Below are positions 34,384-43,804 of a stretch of DNA of 64,000 bases, in pieces (positions within the stretch are counted from its first letter, which is position 1; every line of letters begins with the position of its first letter). Source of the DNA: JACPVU01 sp964373255. Its GTDB lineage: Archaea; Aenigmatarchaeota; Aenigmatarchaeia; GW2011-AR5. The stretch covers positions 1 to 64,000 of the forward strand of contig CAYJTG010000008.1 of assembly GCA_964373255.1 (NCBI GenBank). Direction: 5' to 3'. Below the pieces are notes generated by a model. That model searched no databases, had not been told where the DNA came from, and saw only the letters and a list, made by a program, of their open reading frames with translations. Made by a program: the position numbers and the translations under genes.

Positions 34384-36138
34384 ATGCTGCGCCAGCCGAT
34401 AATCGTTGTTCTTGGTCATGTCGATTCTGGAAAAACGTCCCTTTTAGACTCCATAAGGCAGACAGCCATAGCGGCCAAGGAGGCAGGCGGCATAACACAG
34501 GCCATTGGAACAACTGAGATCCCTACAGATGTCATAAAAGATTTGTGCGGTCAGCTTCTAGTTCGTTTTAAATTTTCGATATCTGTTCCAGGACTTCTCT
34601 TTATCGACACGCCAGGCCACGAGGCGTTCACAACCCTGAGAAAAAGGGGCGGCTCGATTGCAGACCTTGCAATATTGGTTGTCGACATAAACGAAGGCGT
34701 CATGCCGCAGACAGAAGAGAGCCTGCAGATTCTCCGCGATACAAAAACACCTTTTGCCGTGGCTGTGAACAAGATCGACCGTTTGCAGAACTGGTCTTCA
34801 GAAGAAAAGTGCTTCCTAGACAACTTTGAAAAGCAAAACGATGACGCAAAGGGGGGGCTAGAAAAAAAATTTTACGAGATTGTAGAACAGATAAGCACCT
34901 TTGGCTATGAAGTGGAGAGATTTGACCGCATAACGGATTTCAGGAAGACTGTAGCGGGTGTTCCTCTATCGACAAAAACGGGCGAGGGCATTCCGGACCT
35001 GCTGGCAACACTGGTAGGGCTGGCCCAGAATTTTCTGAAGGACCAATTGATCAAGACAGACGAATCTGCCGGCGTGGTGCTTGAAGTCAAGAATATGACG
35101 GGCTTGGGGACTGTCATCGACTGCATAATTCACGACGGTACAGTACACAAGAATGACTTTCTTGTCGTCGGCGGGAAATCAAGGATGATAACAAAGATAA
35201 AGGCCCTTCTCATGCCTGAACAACTGCGGGATATAAGGACGGAAAAGAAATTCACGTCTGTTGACGAGTGCCGCGCAGCGTGCGGCGTAAGGATATCGGC
35301 AGCTGGCATGGACGAAGTACGGTCGGGCGTGATAATAAAATCCGCAAAAATATTTGAGGATGCAGAAAAGCTTTTGGAAGCGTTAGAGCACGAGATTGAA
35401 GAGGTAGAGATACACAAAGAAGCAGAGGGTCTCATACTTAAATCAGGCAACATAGGCGGGCTCGAGGCTTTGATAACGCTGTTCAAAAATCATCCGATAA
35501 AGGAGGCGTCCATCGGGCAGGTAACAAAACAGGATATAATGACCGCGGAAGCAAACAACGAGGATAAAAACAAGATAATTATTGGATTCAATACAGAAGT
35601 GACCGACGACGCTGTTACGCTTGCGAAAGACAAGGAGATAAAAATAATAGAATCCGATGTCATCTATCGCTTGATCGAGCAGTACGAAAAATTTGTAGGG
35701 GAAAAATTAGAGGAACAAGAGAAAAAGGAAATTGGATCATTAAAAAGGCCGGCAAAACTAAAAATTATACCAGGACTTGTATTCCGCGCGAGCAATCCTG
35801 CCATAGTCGGATGCGAGGTCATGGGCGGCGTAGTGAGGCCGGGCTCCAGGCTTTTCAAGTTCGACAAAGAACTCCGGGAAGCTGGCGAAATCAAGCAGAT
35901 CCAGTCGCAGGGCCAGAACGTAGAGGAAGCGAAGATAGGCGACAAGGTTGCTGTTTCTATTGCCGGGCCGACGGTAGGCAGGCAGATAGACGAGGGTGAC
36001 ACGATTTACACTGATATCAGCAATGAAGAATACAAGAGGCTTATGGAAAATACGCAGTTTCTCACAGAGCACGAAAAATCCGTGCTCGAGGAAATCTACA
36101 ACATCAAGAAGAAGGTTGATCCGAGGTATGGATTATGA
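34384..36138 (+). CDS. infB: Translation initiation factor aIF5B (IF2-like)
   Basis: 584 aa from ATG 34384 (MLRQPIIVVLGHVDSGKTSL); this start rather than upstream ones because the leader hairpin and site precede it and the family starts here. GTPase motifs GHVDSGKT, DTPGHEAF and NKIDR; domain II with LGTVIDCIIHDGTVHKND; C-terminal domains III-IV typical of aIF5B. It promotes subunit joining in initiation. No intein is seen. Confidence 0.97.
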   Translation: MLRQPIIVVLGHVDSGKTSLLDSIRQTAIAAKEAGGITQAIGTTEIPTDVIKDLCGQLLVRFKFSISVPGLLFIDTPGHEAFTTLRKRGGSIADLAILVVDINEGVMPQTEESLQILRDTKTPFAVAVNKIDRLQNWSSEEKCFLDNFEKQNDDAKGGLEKKFYEIVEQISTFGYEVERFDRITDFRKTVAGVPLSTKTGEGIPDLLATLVGLAQNFLKDQLIKTDESAGVVLEVKNMTGLGTVIDCIIHDGTVHKNDFLVVGGKSRMITKIKALLMPEQLRDIRTEKKFTSVDECRAACGVRISAAGMDEVRSGVIIKSAKIFEDAEKLLEALEHEIEEVEIHKEAEGLILKSGNIGGLEALITLFKNHPIKEASIGQVTKQDIMTAEANNEDKNKIIIGFNTEVTDDAVTLAKDKEIKIIESDVIYRLIEQYEKFVGEKLEEQEKKEIGSLKRPAKLKIIPGLVFRASNPAIVGCEVMGGVVRPGSRLFKFDKELREAGEIKQIQSQGQNVEEAKIGDKVAVSIAGPTVGRQIDEGDTIYTDISNEEYKRLMENTQFLTEHEKSVLEEIYNIKKKVDPRYGL

Positions 36139-36245
36139 CACAAAACTAAGGTTTAGAGATCTTGCCTTCGACATTGACGGTATCCCCAAGCATGGCATGT
36201 AACGAATCTATTTGATAGCTGTTTGTACATAAATCGTAAATTTTT

Positions 36246-36950
36246 TTAAACGACTGCTTCTTTCTTCGGAGCTTCAACTTCCCCAACTATCTTAGGCTCA
36301 TCGGCGGAACGAGACCCCAGCCTACCGTTCCCAGAATCGTCGGGGCGCCTGTTCGCATCGATGTCGAACCGACCGTGGCCGTCGATGTCAGGGTTGAAGT
36401 CACGACCAACGAACCGTTCGCTGTCGTAATTATCTAATCTGTAGAAAAATGAAACCTGTTCCTTTGGAATGCCTCTTTTCTCTAATCTTTTCATTGCTTC
36501 TTTTTTGTCTGGAACCGTCTCGAATGGTATCAATGTTCCTTCATGGAACGGTATCCATATACCATTTTCTTTTATGAATGTATCATCATCCGTAGGAACA
36601 TACCAGCCGCTCTTCGGTGCAAGAACTTTTATTTCCTTCTCAAACTCTGTGCCTGCATTTGCTATGTATCGCAAAGGCAGTCTTCCATAAGTAGTTTCCC
36701 CGCTATTTGCGGTTCTTGGAGCTACCTTGTCTTTGAATATCTCAGCGAACCATCCCTTATCTTTGTATCTCTGTTCGTCTGCCTTCTGAAATTCATTATT
36801 GAAATTATTGTGAGAATAAGCTAACCAACATTCAGCTCCGCTTGCCACAGCCTTGTCAAACAATATTTTGTAAGGAGAACCAAAATTGCTTATTTCCAGA
36901 GGTATATTTACCTCTCTTATATTTGTTTTTACCTTTATCAATTGTGACAT
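36246..36950 (-). CDS. Hypothetical protein (234 aa)
   Basis: Starts MSQLIKVKTNIREVNIPLEI; a folded-looking region with GRLPLRYIANAGTEFEKE and GWYVPTDDDTFIKENGIWIP runs to about residue 165. The remainder is an Asp/Arg/Gly-rich low-complexity tail (DFNPDIDGHGRFDIDANRRP). No membrane segment. No family recognised. AT-rich upstream region. Confidence 0.65.
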   Translation of the reverse strand: MSQLIKVKTNIREVNIPLEISNFGSPYKILFDKAVASGAECWLAYSHNNFNNEFQKADEQRYKDKGWFAEIFKDKVAPRTANSGETTYGRLPLRYIANAGTEFEKEIKVLAPKSGWYVPTDDDTFIKENGIWIPFHEGTLIPFETVPDKKEAMKRLEKRGIPKEQVSFFYRLDNYDSERFVGRDFNPDIDGHGRFDIDANRRPDDSGNGRLGSRSADEPKIVGEVEAPKKEAVV

Positions 36951-37028
36951 GAAAAATCACTTAATAATTATTTCAGAAAGCTTTAAATATCTATCGTTAA
37001 TTGTCACTTTTTAGTGGTTCTTACATCC

Positions 37029-37068
37029 AGAATTCCACTCTACCACTGTTTGAAAACAGTGGAATTCT
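37029..37068. other. Long hairpin between two minus-strand genes
   Basis: AGAATTCCACT and AGTGGAATTCT enclose a further CACTGTTT/AAACAGTG, so nearly the whole 40 bp folds. It starts 12 bp past the stop of the gene at 37081 and probably marks its 3' end. GGAATACCACT/AGTGGTATTCC near aEF-2 is similar. Confidence 0.5.
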
Positions 37069-37080
37069 TAGATTTAAATA

Positions 37081-37506
37081 TCAGAAACTTTCATCAATGA
37101 ATTTCTTGATGTCGTCCAGATCGCTGTAAGCAAACACTTTACAATTTGGGTGTGTATTGCCGACAGCCATCCTGGAAATCTTGTTTTCTGCGCCTTTGTG
37201 ATACAGGATAAACGCCTTTTTGTTTAACGCGCCTGAAACGTAAGCAATCTCGTAGCCTATGCCAAAGCTCGAGCCAGAGACTTCCGAGACCAGGCAGTCG
37301 CATTCCTCAAGCCACCTGACATCGCGCTCGAATATTTCCTGCGGTGAAAGATGATTTTCATCGTCTTCTGCCGTATCAGATAGAAATATTTCTGTCATAA
37401 CGTTGTGGCCCTTTTGTTTCAGCATATTCACTATTTCTTTTGCCGTATGTTTTCTGGACTTGTCGCCGCGGATCGTGTATGCGAAATAAATTTTGATGGA
37501 TGACAC
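37081..37506 (-). CDS. Nucleoside 2-deoxyribosyltransferase-family protein, DNPH1/Rcl-like
   Basis: 141 aa. IKIYFAYTIRGDKS, ERDVRWLEECDCLVSEVSGS and GIGYEIAY match the family that cleaves the glycosidic bond of deoxynucleoside monophosphates; the RD and E residues of the active site are present. The neighbour on the same strand is the ThyX-like gene, consistent with dNTP pool control. 18 bp separate the two. Substrate not certain. Confidence 0.8.
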   Translation of the reverse strand: MSSIKIYFAYTIRGDKSRKHTAKEIVNMLKQKGHNVMTEIFLSDTAEDDENHLSPQEIFERDVRWLEECDCLVSEVSGSSFGIGYEIAYVSGALNKKAFILYHKGAENKISRMAVGNTHPNCKVFAYSDLDDIKKFIDESF

Positions 37507-37523
37507 CTTTAATTATTTTCTGC

Positions 37524-39146
37524 TTAATTATTATCATATTTCTTTGCAATTTCCTCTATCTTTTTGTCGAGCTTCTTTTCTGATTCCAGTCTTTCCAGAT
37601 CGTACTGGTTCAAATCTATGAATTTCATGAACTGTGCCAGAAAAGGATGGACTTTTTGTAACTCGAAAAACATATTCTGGCATATTTTTCTGTAATCAGG
37701 ATGTCCCTGCTGCATTGTTCTTAACTCGAGTAGGTGAAACATTTCCCTGAGGTTCAATGTGAAATACCATCTCACGCGAAAGCCGAATGGGACGACGTAT
37801 TGCACTTCTTTTGGATAATGCCTTGTTATTTCGCTGAACGCTTCAACCACTTTTTGCATGCAATCATGATACTTGCTGCCGAATCCGGCTTCTACCAATT
37901 CCTTGGGCGTGTCGTATCCGTGCTCTATTGTAAGGTCTTGCTTCTCCTGTGTAAGTACTCTATGCCTTTGAAGGTCGCGATAGCTGCCATAGTTGCACAA
38001 TATGTCAAATGTATAATATGTATTTTCAAACGCGCGGCCCGGCTTGTGCCTCCTGTTCTGGCGTCGCTGAAGATATTCGCTTATAATTTTTCTTCTCAGG
38101 TCCCTGCTCATGGGAAGAACTTTTTTCCTTATCTGGTTCATCGGATATTTGGAATATGCATAAATTATTGCGGTGGCGATCTTTATCTCAGCCCTTTCTT
38201 CGCTGTCATAATCTATCAGCGAGACGTCATTTGATGTTTGTATATTTTCAGTAATTAGATCCTTTAATATACCACTTAAGCCAGATCGAGTTTCTTTTAT
38301 GAATTTCTGCGACTCTTGGCCATATTTGTCATTTGACCTTTTTACAAAGGATGGTATGGCCTTGCTCAATTCCTCGTGCATAGAAGCTGCTGTATTTCTC
38401 ATTTCTGCAAGATCATGCGCGTACATCTTCATGAGCAGGTACTCGAATGCACGGCCATTGCCATAAAGACCGATATTTGTCAGGGTAGAAGCAGGCAAAA
38501 ATACTCGAAGAACGTCGCACGCTTTTGCTTTTATCGTGAAATTATAAGCCCTTTCGCTCACTTCTTTCATCGGATGCCTTTCCATGATGAATTTTTTCAT
38601 CGGGTCAATAAGCTCTGAATAGGCATCGAAAAGCATGTCGCAGATTTTGACATAAAGGTCAGCGAATTCGGAATCCATTATTACAGGTTCTCTGTAATAC
38701 TTGTATTCACCATTCACCTTTTCATTAAAGAACACGTAACGCGTGGATTTCTCCAGCGGCGACAAGCCTATTCGTCCTTCTTCAAGGACCTTGCTCGCTA
38801 TGTTAGAAACGTTCTCGCATGCGATGTGAGCGCCGCCCAATTCAGCCACAGAATCGTCGCCGTAGCCGACAAGAACGCGGTCATAGAATTCTTCTGCCTT
38901 CTTTATGGCAACAATTTCATCTGTTCCTTTGTCAAGCTGGAAGCCCACGATTTCCTTGAAGCCCATCTCTGGCTTGTTGATAAACTCGTCAAGAAGGACC
39001 TTTCTCAGGCTTTTGTCTGTCCTCGAATACCTAGAAAATAATGCTCCTTTTACAACCTCAGGAAGGTTCTTCAGGACAAATATAGGCTTATCAATATTTG
39101 TGAAAAACGGTGCTATAATTTTTACCTCTTCTTCCGTGAATTCCAT
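37524..39146 (-). CDS. ThyX-like (FAD-dependent thymidylate synthase family) protein with two related halves
   Basis: 540 aa, more than twice the usual ThyX length of about 220-250 aa. The C-terminal half has RAFENTYYTFDILCNYGSYR and DLQRHRVLTQEKQ, resembling the ThyX motif RHRxxSxNxxSxR. The N-terminal half has GGAHIACENVSNIASKVLEE and SPLEKSTRYVFF, a second diverged copy. Thymidylate synthesis from dUMP is the family activity, but the altered motif leaves activity open. Two-domain ThyX-like proteins are known in archaea and candidate phyla. Confidence 0.8.
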   Translation of the reverse strand: MEFTEEEVKIIAPFFTNIDKPIFVLKNLPEVVKGALFSRYSRTDKSLRKVLLDEFINKPEMGFKEIVGFQLDKGTDEIVAIKKAEEFYDRVLVGYGDDSVAELGGAHIACENVSNIASKVLEEGRIGLSPLEKSTRYVFFNEKVNGEYKYYREPVIMDSEFADLYVKICDMLFDAYSELIDPMKKFIMERHPMKEVSERAYNFTIKAKACDVLRVFLPASTLTNIGLYGNGRAFEYLLMKMYAHDLAEMRNTAASMHEELSKAIPSFVKRSNDKYGQESQKFIKETRSGLSGILKDLITENIQTSNDVSLIDYDSEERAEIKIATAIIYAYSKYPMNQIRKKVLPMSRDLRRKIISEYLQRRQNRRHKPGRAFENTYYTFDILCNYGSYRDLQRHRVLTQEKQDLTIEHGYDTPKELVEAGFGSKYHDCMQKVVEAFSEITRHYPKEVQYVVPFGFRVRWYFTLNLREMFHLLELRTMQQGHPDYRKICQNMFFELQKVHPFLAQFMKFIDLNQYDLERLESEKKLDKKIEEIAKKYDNN

Positions 39147-39234
39147 GATGATAAGATTAGACTAAAAATATTAAAAAGCGACTAAATATTAAAAAGCGAC
39201 TATTTTTTATCCTTTATAGTTGTTAGTTGATGCT

Positions 39235-39708
39235 ATGTCATCAATTGTAAATGAGTTAGATATTAGAAAAGCTTTGATAGAAAATGCAAAATATTATATA
39301 AAAAAAATGCCTTATCGGCACTACGAAGGGCCTCACGAACACCAAGATATTTCTAAAGGTATGAATTGTTACGGATTATTCAAAGAAATCGGCAAAAAGG
39401 TGTCGCTCTATATTCCACTAGGCGTTGGTTGCTGGGAAATGTGGGAACAATTGCCGCTGACTTACAACCCTAAGCCTGCTGACCTGATTTTCAAAAACGG
39501 CAGGCGCGATCACAAGCCAGGTCACATGGGCATTTATGAATCAGATAAATCAATAATTCATCTTTCAAAATCTAACGGAATTGTATCGCAAGGCACTTTA
39601 GATGATTTTTACCCTTTGATGGGCTTCAGGTCCATCGACCCATACATAAAAGAGACGATAAAAAATGAGAGAACAAGAATACGAGCAGATGCTAGACTGG
39701 TTGTATAA
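39235..39708 (+). CDS. NlpC/P60-like cysteine peptidase or amidase
   Basis: 157 aa from ATG 39235. MNCYGLFKEI supplies the likely catalytic Cys, PADLIFKNG the usual strand before the His, and KPGHMGIY the His, in the NlpC/P60 order. No signal peptide, so it acts in the cytoplasm or as a non-classical enzyme. The 3' end overlaps folC by 44 nt, an unusually long overlap. Confidence 0.7.
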   Translation: MSSIVNELDIRKALIENAKYYIKKMPYRHYEGPHEHQDISKGMNCYGLFKEIGKKVSLYIPLGVGCWEMWEQLPLTYNPKPADLIFKNGRRDHKPGHMGIYESDKSIIHLSKSNGIVSQGTLDDFYPLMGFRSIDPYIKETIKNERTRIRADARLVV

Positions 39709-40840
39709 CCTGAAATGGTTTGGAATACGGCCAGGTCTGAAAAGAATAGAAGAAGCTATGAATAAGCTTGGCAACCCGCAAAAAAAACTGAAAATAATCC
39801 ACGTTGCCGGCACGAACGGCAAGGGCTCTGTCTGCGCCATGCTCAATTCCATTCTGCAAAAAGCTGGATATCGCGTGGGCATGTACACGAGCCCGCACCT
39901 CATCGATTTTCGCGAGCGGTTTCGGATTAATGATAAAAAGATAAGCAAATATGATGTTTTTAGGATAGTTAACAAAATAAAAGAAACTGGCGTTGAGCTT
40001 ACATTCTTTGAATTCACCACAGCAATAGCATTCCAATACTTTTATGATAAGGGCGTTGATCACGCCATAATAGAAGTGGGCATGGGCGGACGCTTTGACG
40101 CCACAAATATCGTCAAGCCTGTTGCAAGCATAATAACAACAATTTCTCTTGACCACGTAGAATGGCTCGGCGACAGTGTAGATAAAATCGCCTTTGAAAA
40201 AGCAGGCGTTGTAAAAGAAGGCGTTCCTTTATTCACAACAGTCGACAACGACGCGATAAATAATGCGTGCATAGAAAAGAGCGCGCCTGTCTTTCTCGTC
40301 AGGCATGAGGAAAGCACAAACATGAACGGCGCGTTCCAGAAAAAAAATGCCGGCCTGGCCGCGGCGGTTGCAAAATACCTTGAAATGCCGCGGAGCGCAA
40401 TAGAAGAAGGCCTGTTTTCTGTAGAGTGGCCTGCGCGACTGGAATTCATAGATGAAAATACTCTTCTGGATTGTGCCCATAATTCAGACGGGATAGAAAA
40501 GATGGCTGGATTTGTCAAGACACTGGATTATGAAAGATTAATCATAATCTTTGGCGTCATGAAAAATAAAGACTACAGAAGCATGATAGAGAATCTGCCT
40601 CAATACGATACAATCGTCCTGACAAAGCCAAAGATCGCCCGCGCTCTTGACCCCATCAAACTAAAAAGCGTCTGCCACGGCTCTGTAATTATTGAAGACG
40701 TCAGCAAGGCGTACGAGCACGCAAAAAAGGTGGCCACGCACAGGGATTTGATACTTATTTGCGGTTCGTGTTATCTGGCTGGAGAACTGCTTGCTTATAA
40801 AAATAAGATTCCGATTCATCCGATAATGTTTGTCCAATAG
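39665..40840 (+). CDS. folC: Folylpolyglutamate/dihydrofolate synthase
   Basis: 391 aa. The P-loop VAGTNGKGSV, the Mur-ligase-like YTSPHLIDFRERF, and EVGMGGRFDATN with SLDHVEWLG are FolC signatures. It adds glutamate to folates, the cofactor used by the next gene GlyA and by PurN. ATG 39665 lies within the preceding gene. Confidence 0.95.
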   Translation: MREQEYEQMLDWLYNLKWFGIRPGLKRIEEAMNKLGNPQKKLKIIHVAGTNGKGSVCAMLNSILQKAGYRVGMYTSPHLIDFRERFRINDKKISKYDVFRIVNKIKETGVELTFFEFTTAIAFQYFYDKGVDHAIIEVGMGGRFDATNIVKPVASIITTISLDHVEWLGDSVDKIAFEKAGVVKEGVPLFTTVDNDAINNACIEKSAPVFLVRHEESTNMNGAFQKKNAGLAAAVAKYLEMPRSAIEEGLFSVEWPARLEFIDENTLLDCAHNSDGIEKMAGFVKTLDYERLIIIFGVMKNKDYRSMIENLPQYDTIVLTKPKIARALDPIKLKSVCHGSVIIEDVSKAYEHAKKVATHRDLILICGSCYLAGELLAYKNKIPIHPIMFVQ

Positions 40841-40947
40841 AGGAGAAACTACGTATCTCCCTCTACCCTCTACCTTACAGAATCGCTTCTATCATCTCTC
40901 TTCTGAGAAATTATTTAACTTAAATTCTTTCCAAATATCATTTAACT

Positions 40948-42225
40948 ATGAAATCCCTCAAAGAAAACGATCCAGAAATCTTTGGCATCATCCAGAAAGA
41001 GAAAGAGCGCCAGATGAACGGGTTAGAGCTCATTCCAAGCGAGAATTTGGTTTCTTTGGCTGTATTGGAAGCGATGGGCTCTATACTGACAAACAAGTAT
41101 TCGGAAGGCTATCCCGGCAGAAGATACTACGGTGGAAACAAATTTGTGGATGAAGCAGAATCGCTTGCAATAGAAAGGGCGAAGCAGCTTTTTGGATGCG
41201 AGCACGTGAACGTGCAGCCGCTCTCCGGAAGCCCGGCAAACATGGCTGTATTTTTTTCGCTGATGGATCCTGGCGACACATTTTTGGGGCTTGACCTCAG
41301 CTGCGGCGGACACCTTACGCACGGCAGCCCTGTGAATTTCTCAGGAAAATTGTATCGGTGTATTCCATATTTCGTTGACAAAGAGACAGAACTTCTTGAT
41401 TATGATGCAATAAGAAAAATAGCAATCAAAGAAAAGCCCAAGATGATTTTGTCCGGCTTAACGGCTTATCCAAGAAAATTAGACTTCTCTACGTTTCGGG
41501 AGATCGCAGAAGAGGTAGAAGCTTATCACGTTGCTGATATAGCGCATATTGCCGGCCTTGTTGCCGCTGGCTTGCATGAATCGCCTGTGCAATATTGTGA
41601 TGCTGTGACAACGACGACGCACAAAACACTTCGCGGTCCAAGGGGCGCAATAATAATGAGCAAGGTGGAAGACCGCTACCATGACAAATATCGCCCGGAA
41701 GAAAAAAGAAATCTTGCGCAGCTTATCGACTTCAGCGTATTTCCAGGCATGCAGGGCGGGCCGCACGACCACACAAATGCTGCAAAGGCCGTGTGCTTCC
41801 TAGAGGCTTTACAGCCGGAATTCAAGAATTATGCAAAACAGGTTGTAAGCAATGCCAGAGTTCTCGCAGATTCGCTGATAGATTATGGATTTCGGCTGGT
41901 CACAGGCGGCACGGACAATCACCTGATACTGATAGACCTGCAGAATAAAAACATCACAGGCAAGGAAGCTGAGTCAACACTAGAAGAAGTTGGAATAACC
42001 GTCAACAAGAACACGATACCGTACGACCCGAGAAAGCCATTTGACCCGAGCGGAATAAGACTCGGCACGCCTTTGCTGACAACAAGGGGAATGCGTGAAT
42101 CAGAGATGAAAAGCGTGGCAGAATACATAGGCAAAGCGGTTGAACATAGAAACGATGCTGCAGTCAAAGAAAGGATCAGGGAAGATGTTCTGCAACTCTG
42201 CAAGAGGTTTGTGTTTTACGACTAA
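40948..42225 (+). CDS. glyA: Serine hydroxymethyltransferase
   Basis: 425 aa. NGLELIPSENLVS, YSEGYPGRRYYGGN, and the PLP-lysine motif TTTTHKTLRGPRG are diagnostic. It makes glycine and methylene-tetrahydrofolate, feeding thymidylate and purine synthesis encoded next to it. Its stop overlaps that of convergent purM by 4 nt. Confidence 0.98.
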   Translation: MKSLKENDPEIFGIIQKEKERQMNGLELIPSENLVSLAVLEAMGSILTNKYSEGYPGRRYYGGNKFVDEAESLAIERAKQLFGCEHVNVQPLSGSPANMAVFFSLMDPGDTFLGLDLSCGGHLTHGSPVNFSGKLYRCIPYFVDKETELLDYDAIRKIAIKEKPKMILSGLTAYPRKLDFSTFREIAEEVEAYHVADIAHIAGLVAAGLHESPVQYCDAVTTTTHKTLRGPRGAIIMSKVEDRYHDKYRPEEKRNLAQLIDFSVFPGMQGGPHDHTNAAKAVCFLEALQPEFKNYAKQVVSNARVLADSLIDYGFRLVTGGTDNHLILIDLQNKNITGKEAESTLEEVGITVNKNTIPYDPRKPFDPSGIRLGTPLLTTRGMRESEMKSVAEYIGKAVEHRNDAAVKERIREDVLQLCKRFVFYD

Positions 42226-43289
42226 AACACAATTGTTTCATTGTTGTACTGAGACTCTATCAAAACCTTTCCAGTACCTCTGCTTACTTCTCCTATAATA
42301 TCCGCAGTATAATGCTTTCTGAGAATATCCAGCGCATCGGCAGATTTTGATTTATCTATTGTGATTGCATACCCTACTCCATTGTTGAATCTCGTATACA
42401 TCTTTTCTGATGGCGTGCCTAAGTCATGGGCGTAATGAAAAATCTCTTGCGGCTTAAGAGAATGGCTTCTTTTTATCTGTACGTCTAAATTCTTTTCTTC
42501 TGGAAACCATTCTCGAAGCTTCGACAGACCACCACCTGTTATATGAACCATCCCGTGGATATGCCCTCTCATGTATTTTATCAGTTCTTTCAGTGCAGGC
42601 ATGTAGATGTACGTAGGCTTTGTTAATTCTTCGCCGATAGTTGTGCCCCATGACAGCATATCATCCAATCTTCCTCTCTGCTTATCAAATAGTTCTTCCC
42701 TGAAAAAACTTAATCCATTAGAATGAATACCATTGCTGCCCAATCCAATTATTATGTCGCCGTCCTCTATTCGAGGATATATTTCTTCTCCATTCTTTGC
42801 ATATCCAGTAGCTGTTATTCCCATCTCAAAGCCCTGCAGTGTATTTATGATCGCAGTTTCGCCGCCTGTAATAATTATCGGATAGTATTTGCCATCCATG
42901 TCTTCCCAAGGATTTTCTAGGCAGAGATTTCGTAGAGCCGTTACAGCGGCAAATATGTATTCTTCGTTTTCGCCCTGAATCATAATGTGGTCCTGCAGGT
43001 GCACTGGTATATAACCGCCTTCCATGTGATCGTCGGCGACCATGGCAAATGCGTCCTGCACGCCGTTAGAAAAAGTTCCCATTTTGTAATGAAGCAAGCC
43101 CTTTGTTCCTATGCCGTCTGTGGCTTCTTGCGCACTATAGCATCGCGCATGCTCCGAATTTCTGATAGTCGTGAAACGCTTTCCATGGCGTTTGATTCTT
43201 ATTGATCCTTCATAATTGTGCGTATCCTGAATTAGCCTTCGCACCTGTTCATTGAATGGCTTCGCAGGGTTGTACAAATCGTTTGTCAT
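42222..43289 (-). CDS. purM: Phosphoribosylformylglycinamidine cyclo-ligase
   Basis: 355 aa from ATG 43289, which follows the preceding gene's stop by 8 nt; the open frame extends upstream but there overlaps purS. Motifs ATDGIGTKGLL, ADDHM, ITGGETA, and GLGSNGIHSNGLS are those of PurM. It forms aminoimidazole ribotide, the fifth step of purine synthesis. Last of a minus-strand operon purD-N-L-Q-S-M. Confidence 0.93.
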   Translation of the reverse strand: MTNDLYNPAKPFNEQVRRLIQDTHNYEGSIRIKRHGKRFTTIRNSEHARCYSAQEATDGIGTKGLLHYKMGTFSNGVQDAFAMVADDHMEGGYIPVHLQDHIMIQGENEEYIFAAVTALRNLCLENPWEDMDGKYYPIIITGGETAIINTLQGFEMGITATGYAKNGEEIYPRIEDGDIIIGLGSNGIHSNGLSFFREELFDKQRGRLDDMLSWGTTIGEELTKPTYIYMPALKELIKYMRGHIHGMVHITGGGLSKLREWFPEEKNLDVQIKRSHSLKPQEIFHYAHDLGTPSEKMYTRFNNGVGYAITIDKSKSADALDILRKHYTADIIGEVSRGTGKVLIESQYNNETIVF

Positions 43290-43297
43290 TAAATCAT

Positions 43298-43804
43298 CTA
43301 CATAACAATCTGATAATGCTGGAAATTGGGGTTTGCGAAAAATGATCTGCCCATTTCTTCTGCCAATTTGGCAAAATATTCTTTTTCCTTTCCAAGTTGG
43401 ATTGCATCTTTTGAGGCTTTGGAGAACTTCACTCCCCATATCACCCTTCTCTGGACATCCTTTATTTTTTTGCCGTATTCATATCTGTTTCTCAGTACCT
43501 CTAATGCCTGATTTGCCAAAGGATCGTCATCCGTTGCAACAATTATGCGCGTGTCAAGCGGATAATCAAATACGCTGTATCCTTTTTTTCCTAGCTTTGT
43601 CCTTATCTCTGAAAAGTGCCTGTAAGGATTTATCAGAAACTCCCATGCCGATTTTTTTACATAGGCTGGGGCGTCTATTATAAATTTCTCGTGCTTCCTT
43701 AGTCCATCTTCGCCATCAAGCGGATAGTTCAGTCTTATAAGTGTGTTCTTTAAAGTAACTGCTTCGGGATCGGGTATCATTAGTGTCCTGTAGATTTCTA
43801 TCAT
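43298..43804 (-). CDS. purS: Extended PurS-like subunit of FGAM synthase
   Basis: 168 aa; its ATG overlaps the purQ stop (TGATG). The two ends resemble PurS: an N-terminal strand-helix with PDPEAVTLKNTLIRLNYP and a C-terminal AEEMGRSFFANPNFQHYQI, like the usual xxLLANPVIEDY ending. The middle 70 or so residues are additional; normal PurS is about 80 aa. Small-type PurL needs PurS and PurQ, and no other PurS is seen, which supports the assignment. Confidence 0.7.
   Translation of the reverse strand: MIEIYRTLMIPDPEAVTLKNTLIRLNYPLDGEDGLRKHEKFIIDAPAYVKKSAWEFLINPYRHFSEIRTKLGKKGYSVFDYPLDTRIIVATDDDPLANQALEVLRNRYEYGKKIKDVQRRVIWGVKFSKASKDAIQLGKEKEYFAKLAEEMGRSFFANPNFQHYQIVM

Noticed and set aside
36128..36202. 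24-codon ORF (MDYDTKLRFRDLAFDIDGIP...) overlapping the 3' end of aIF5B
   Set aside because: It is very short, overlaps a conserved gene and has no clear ribosome-binding site of its own; chance frame is as likely.
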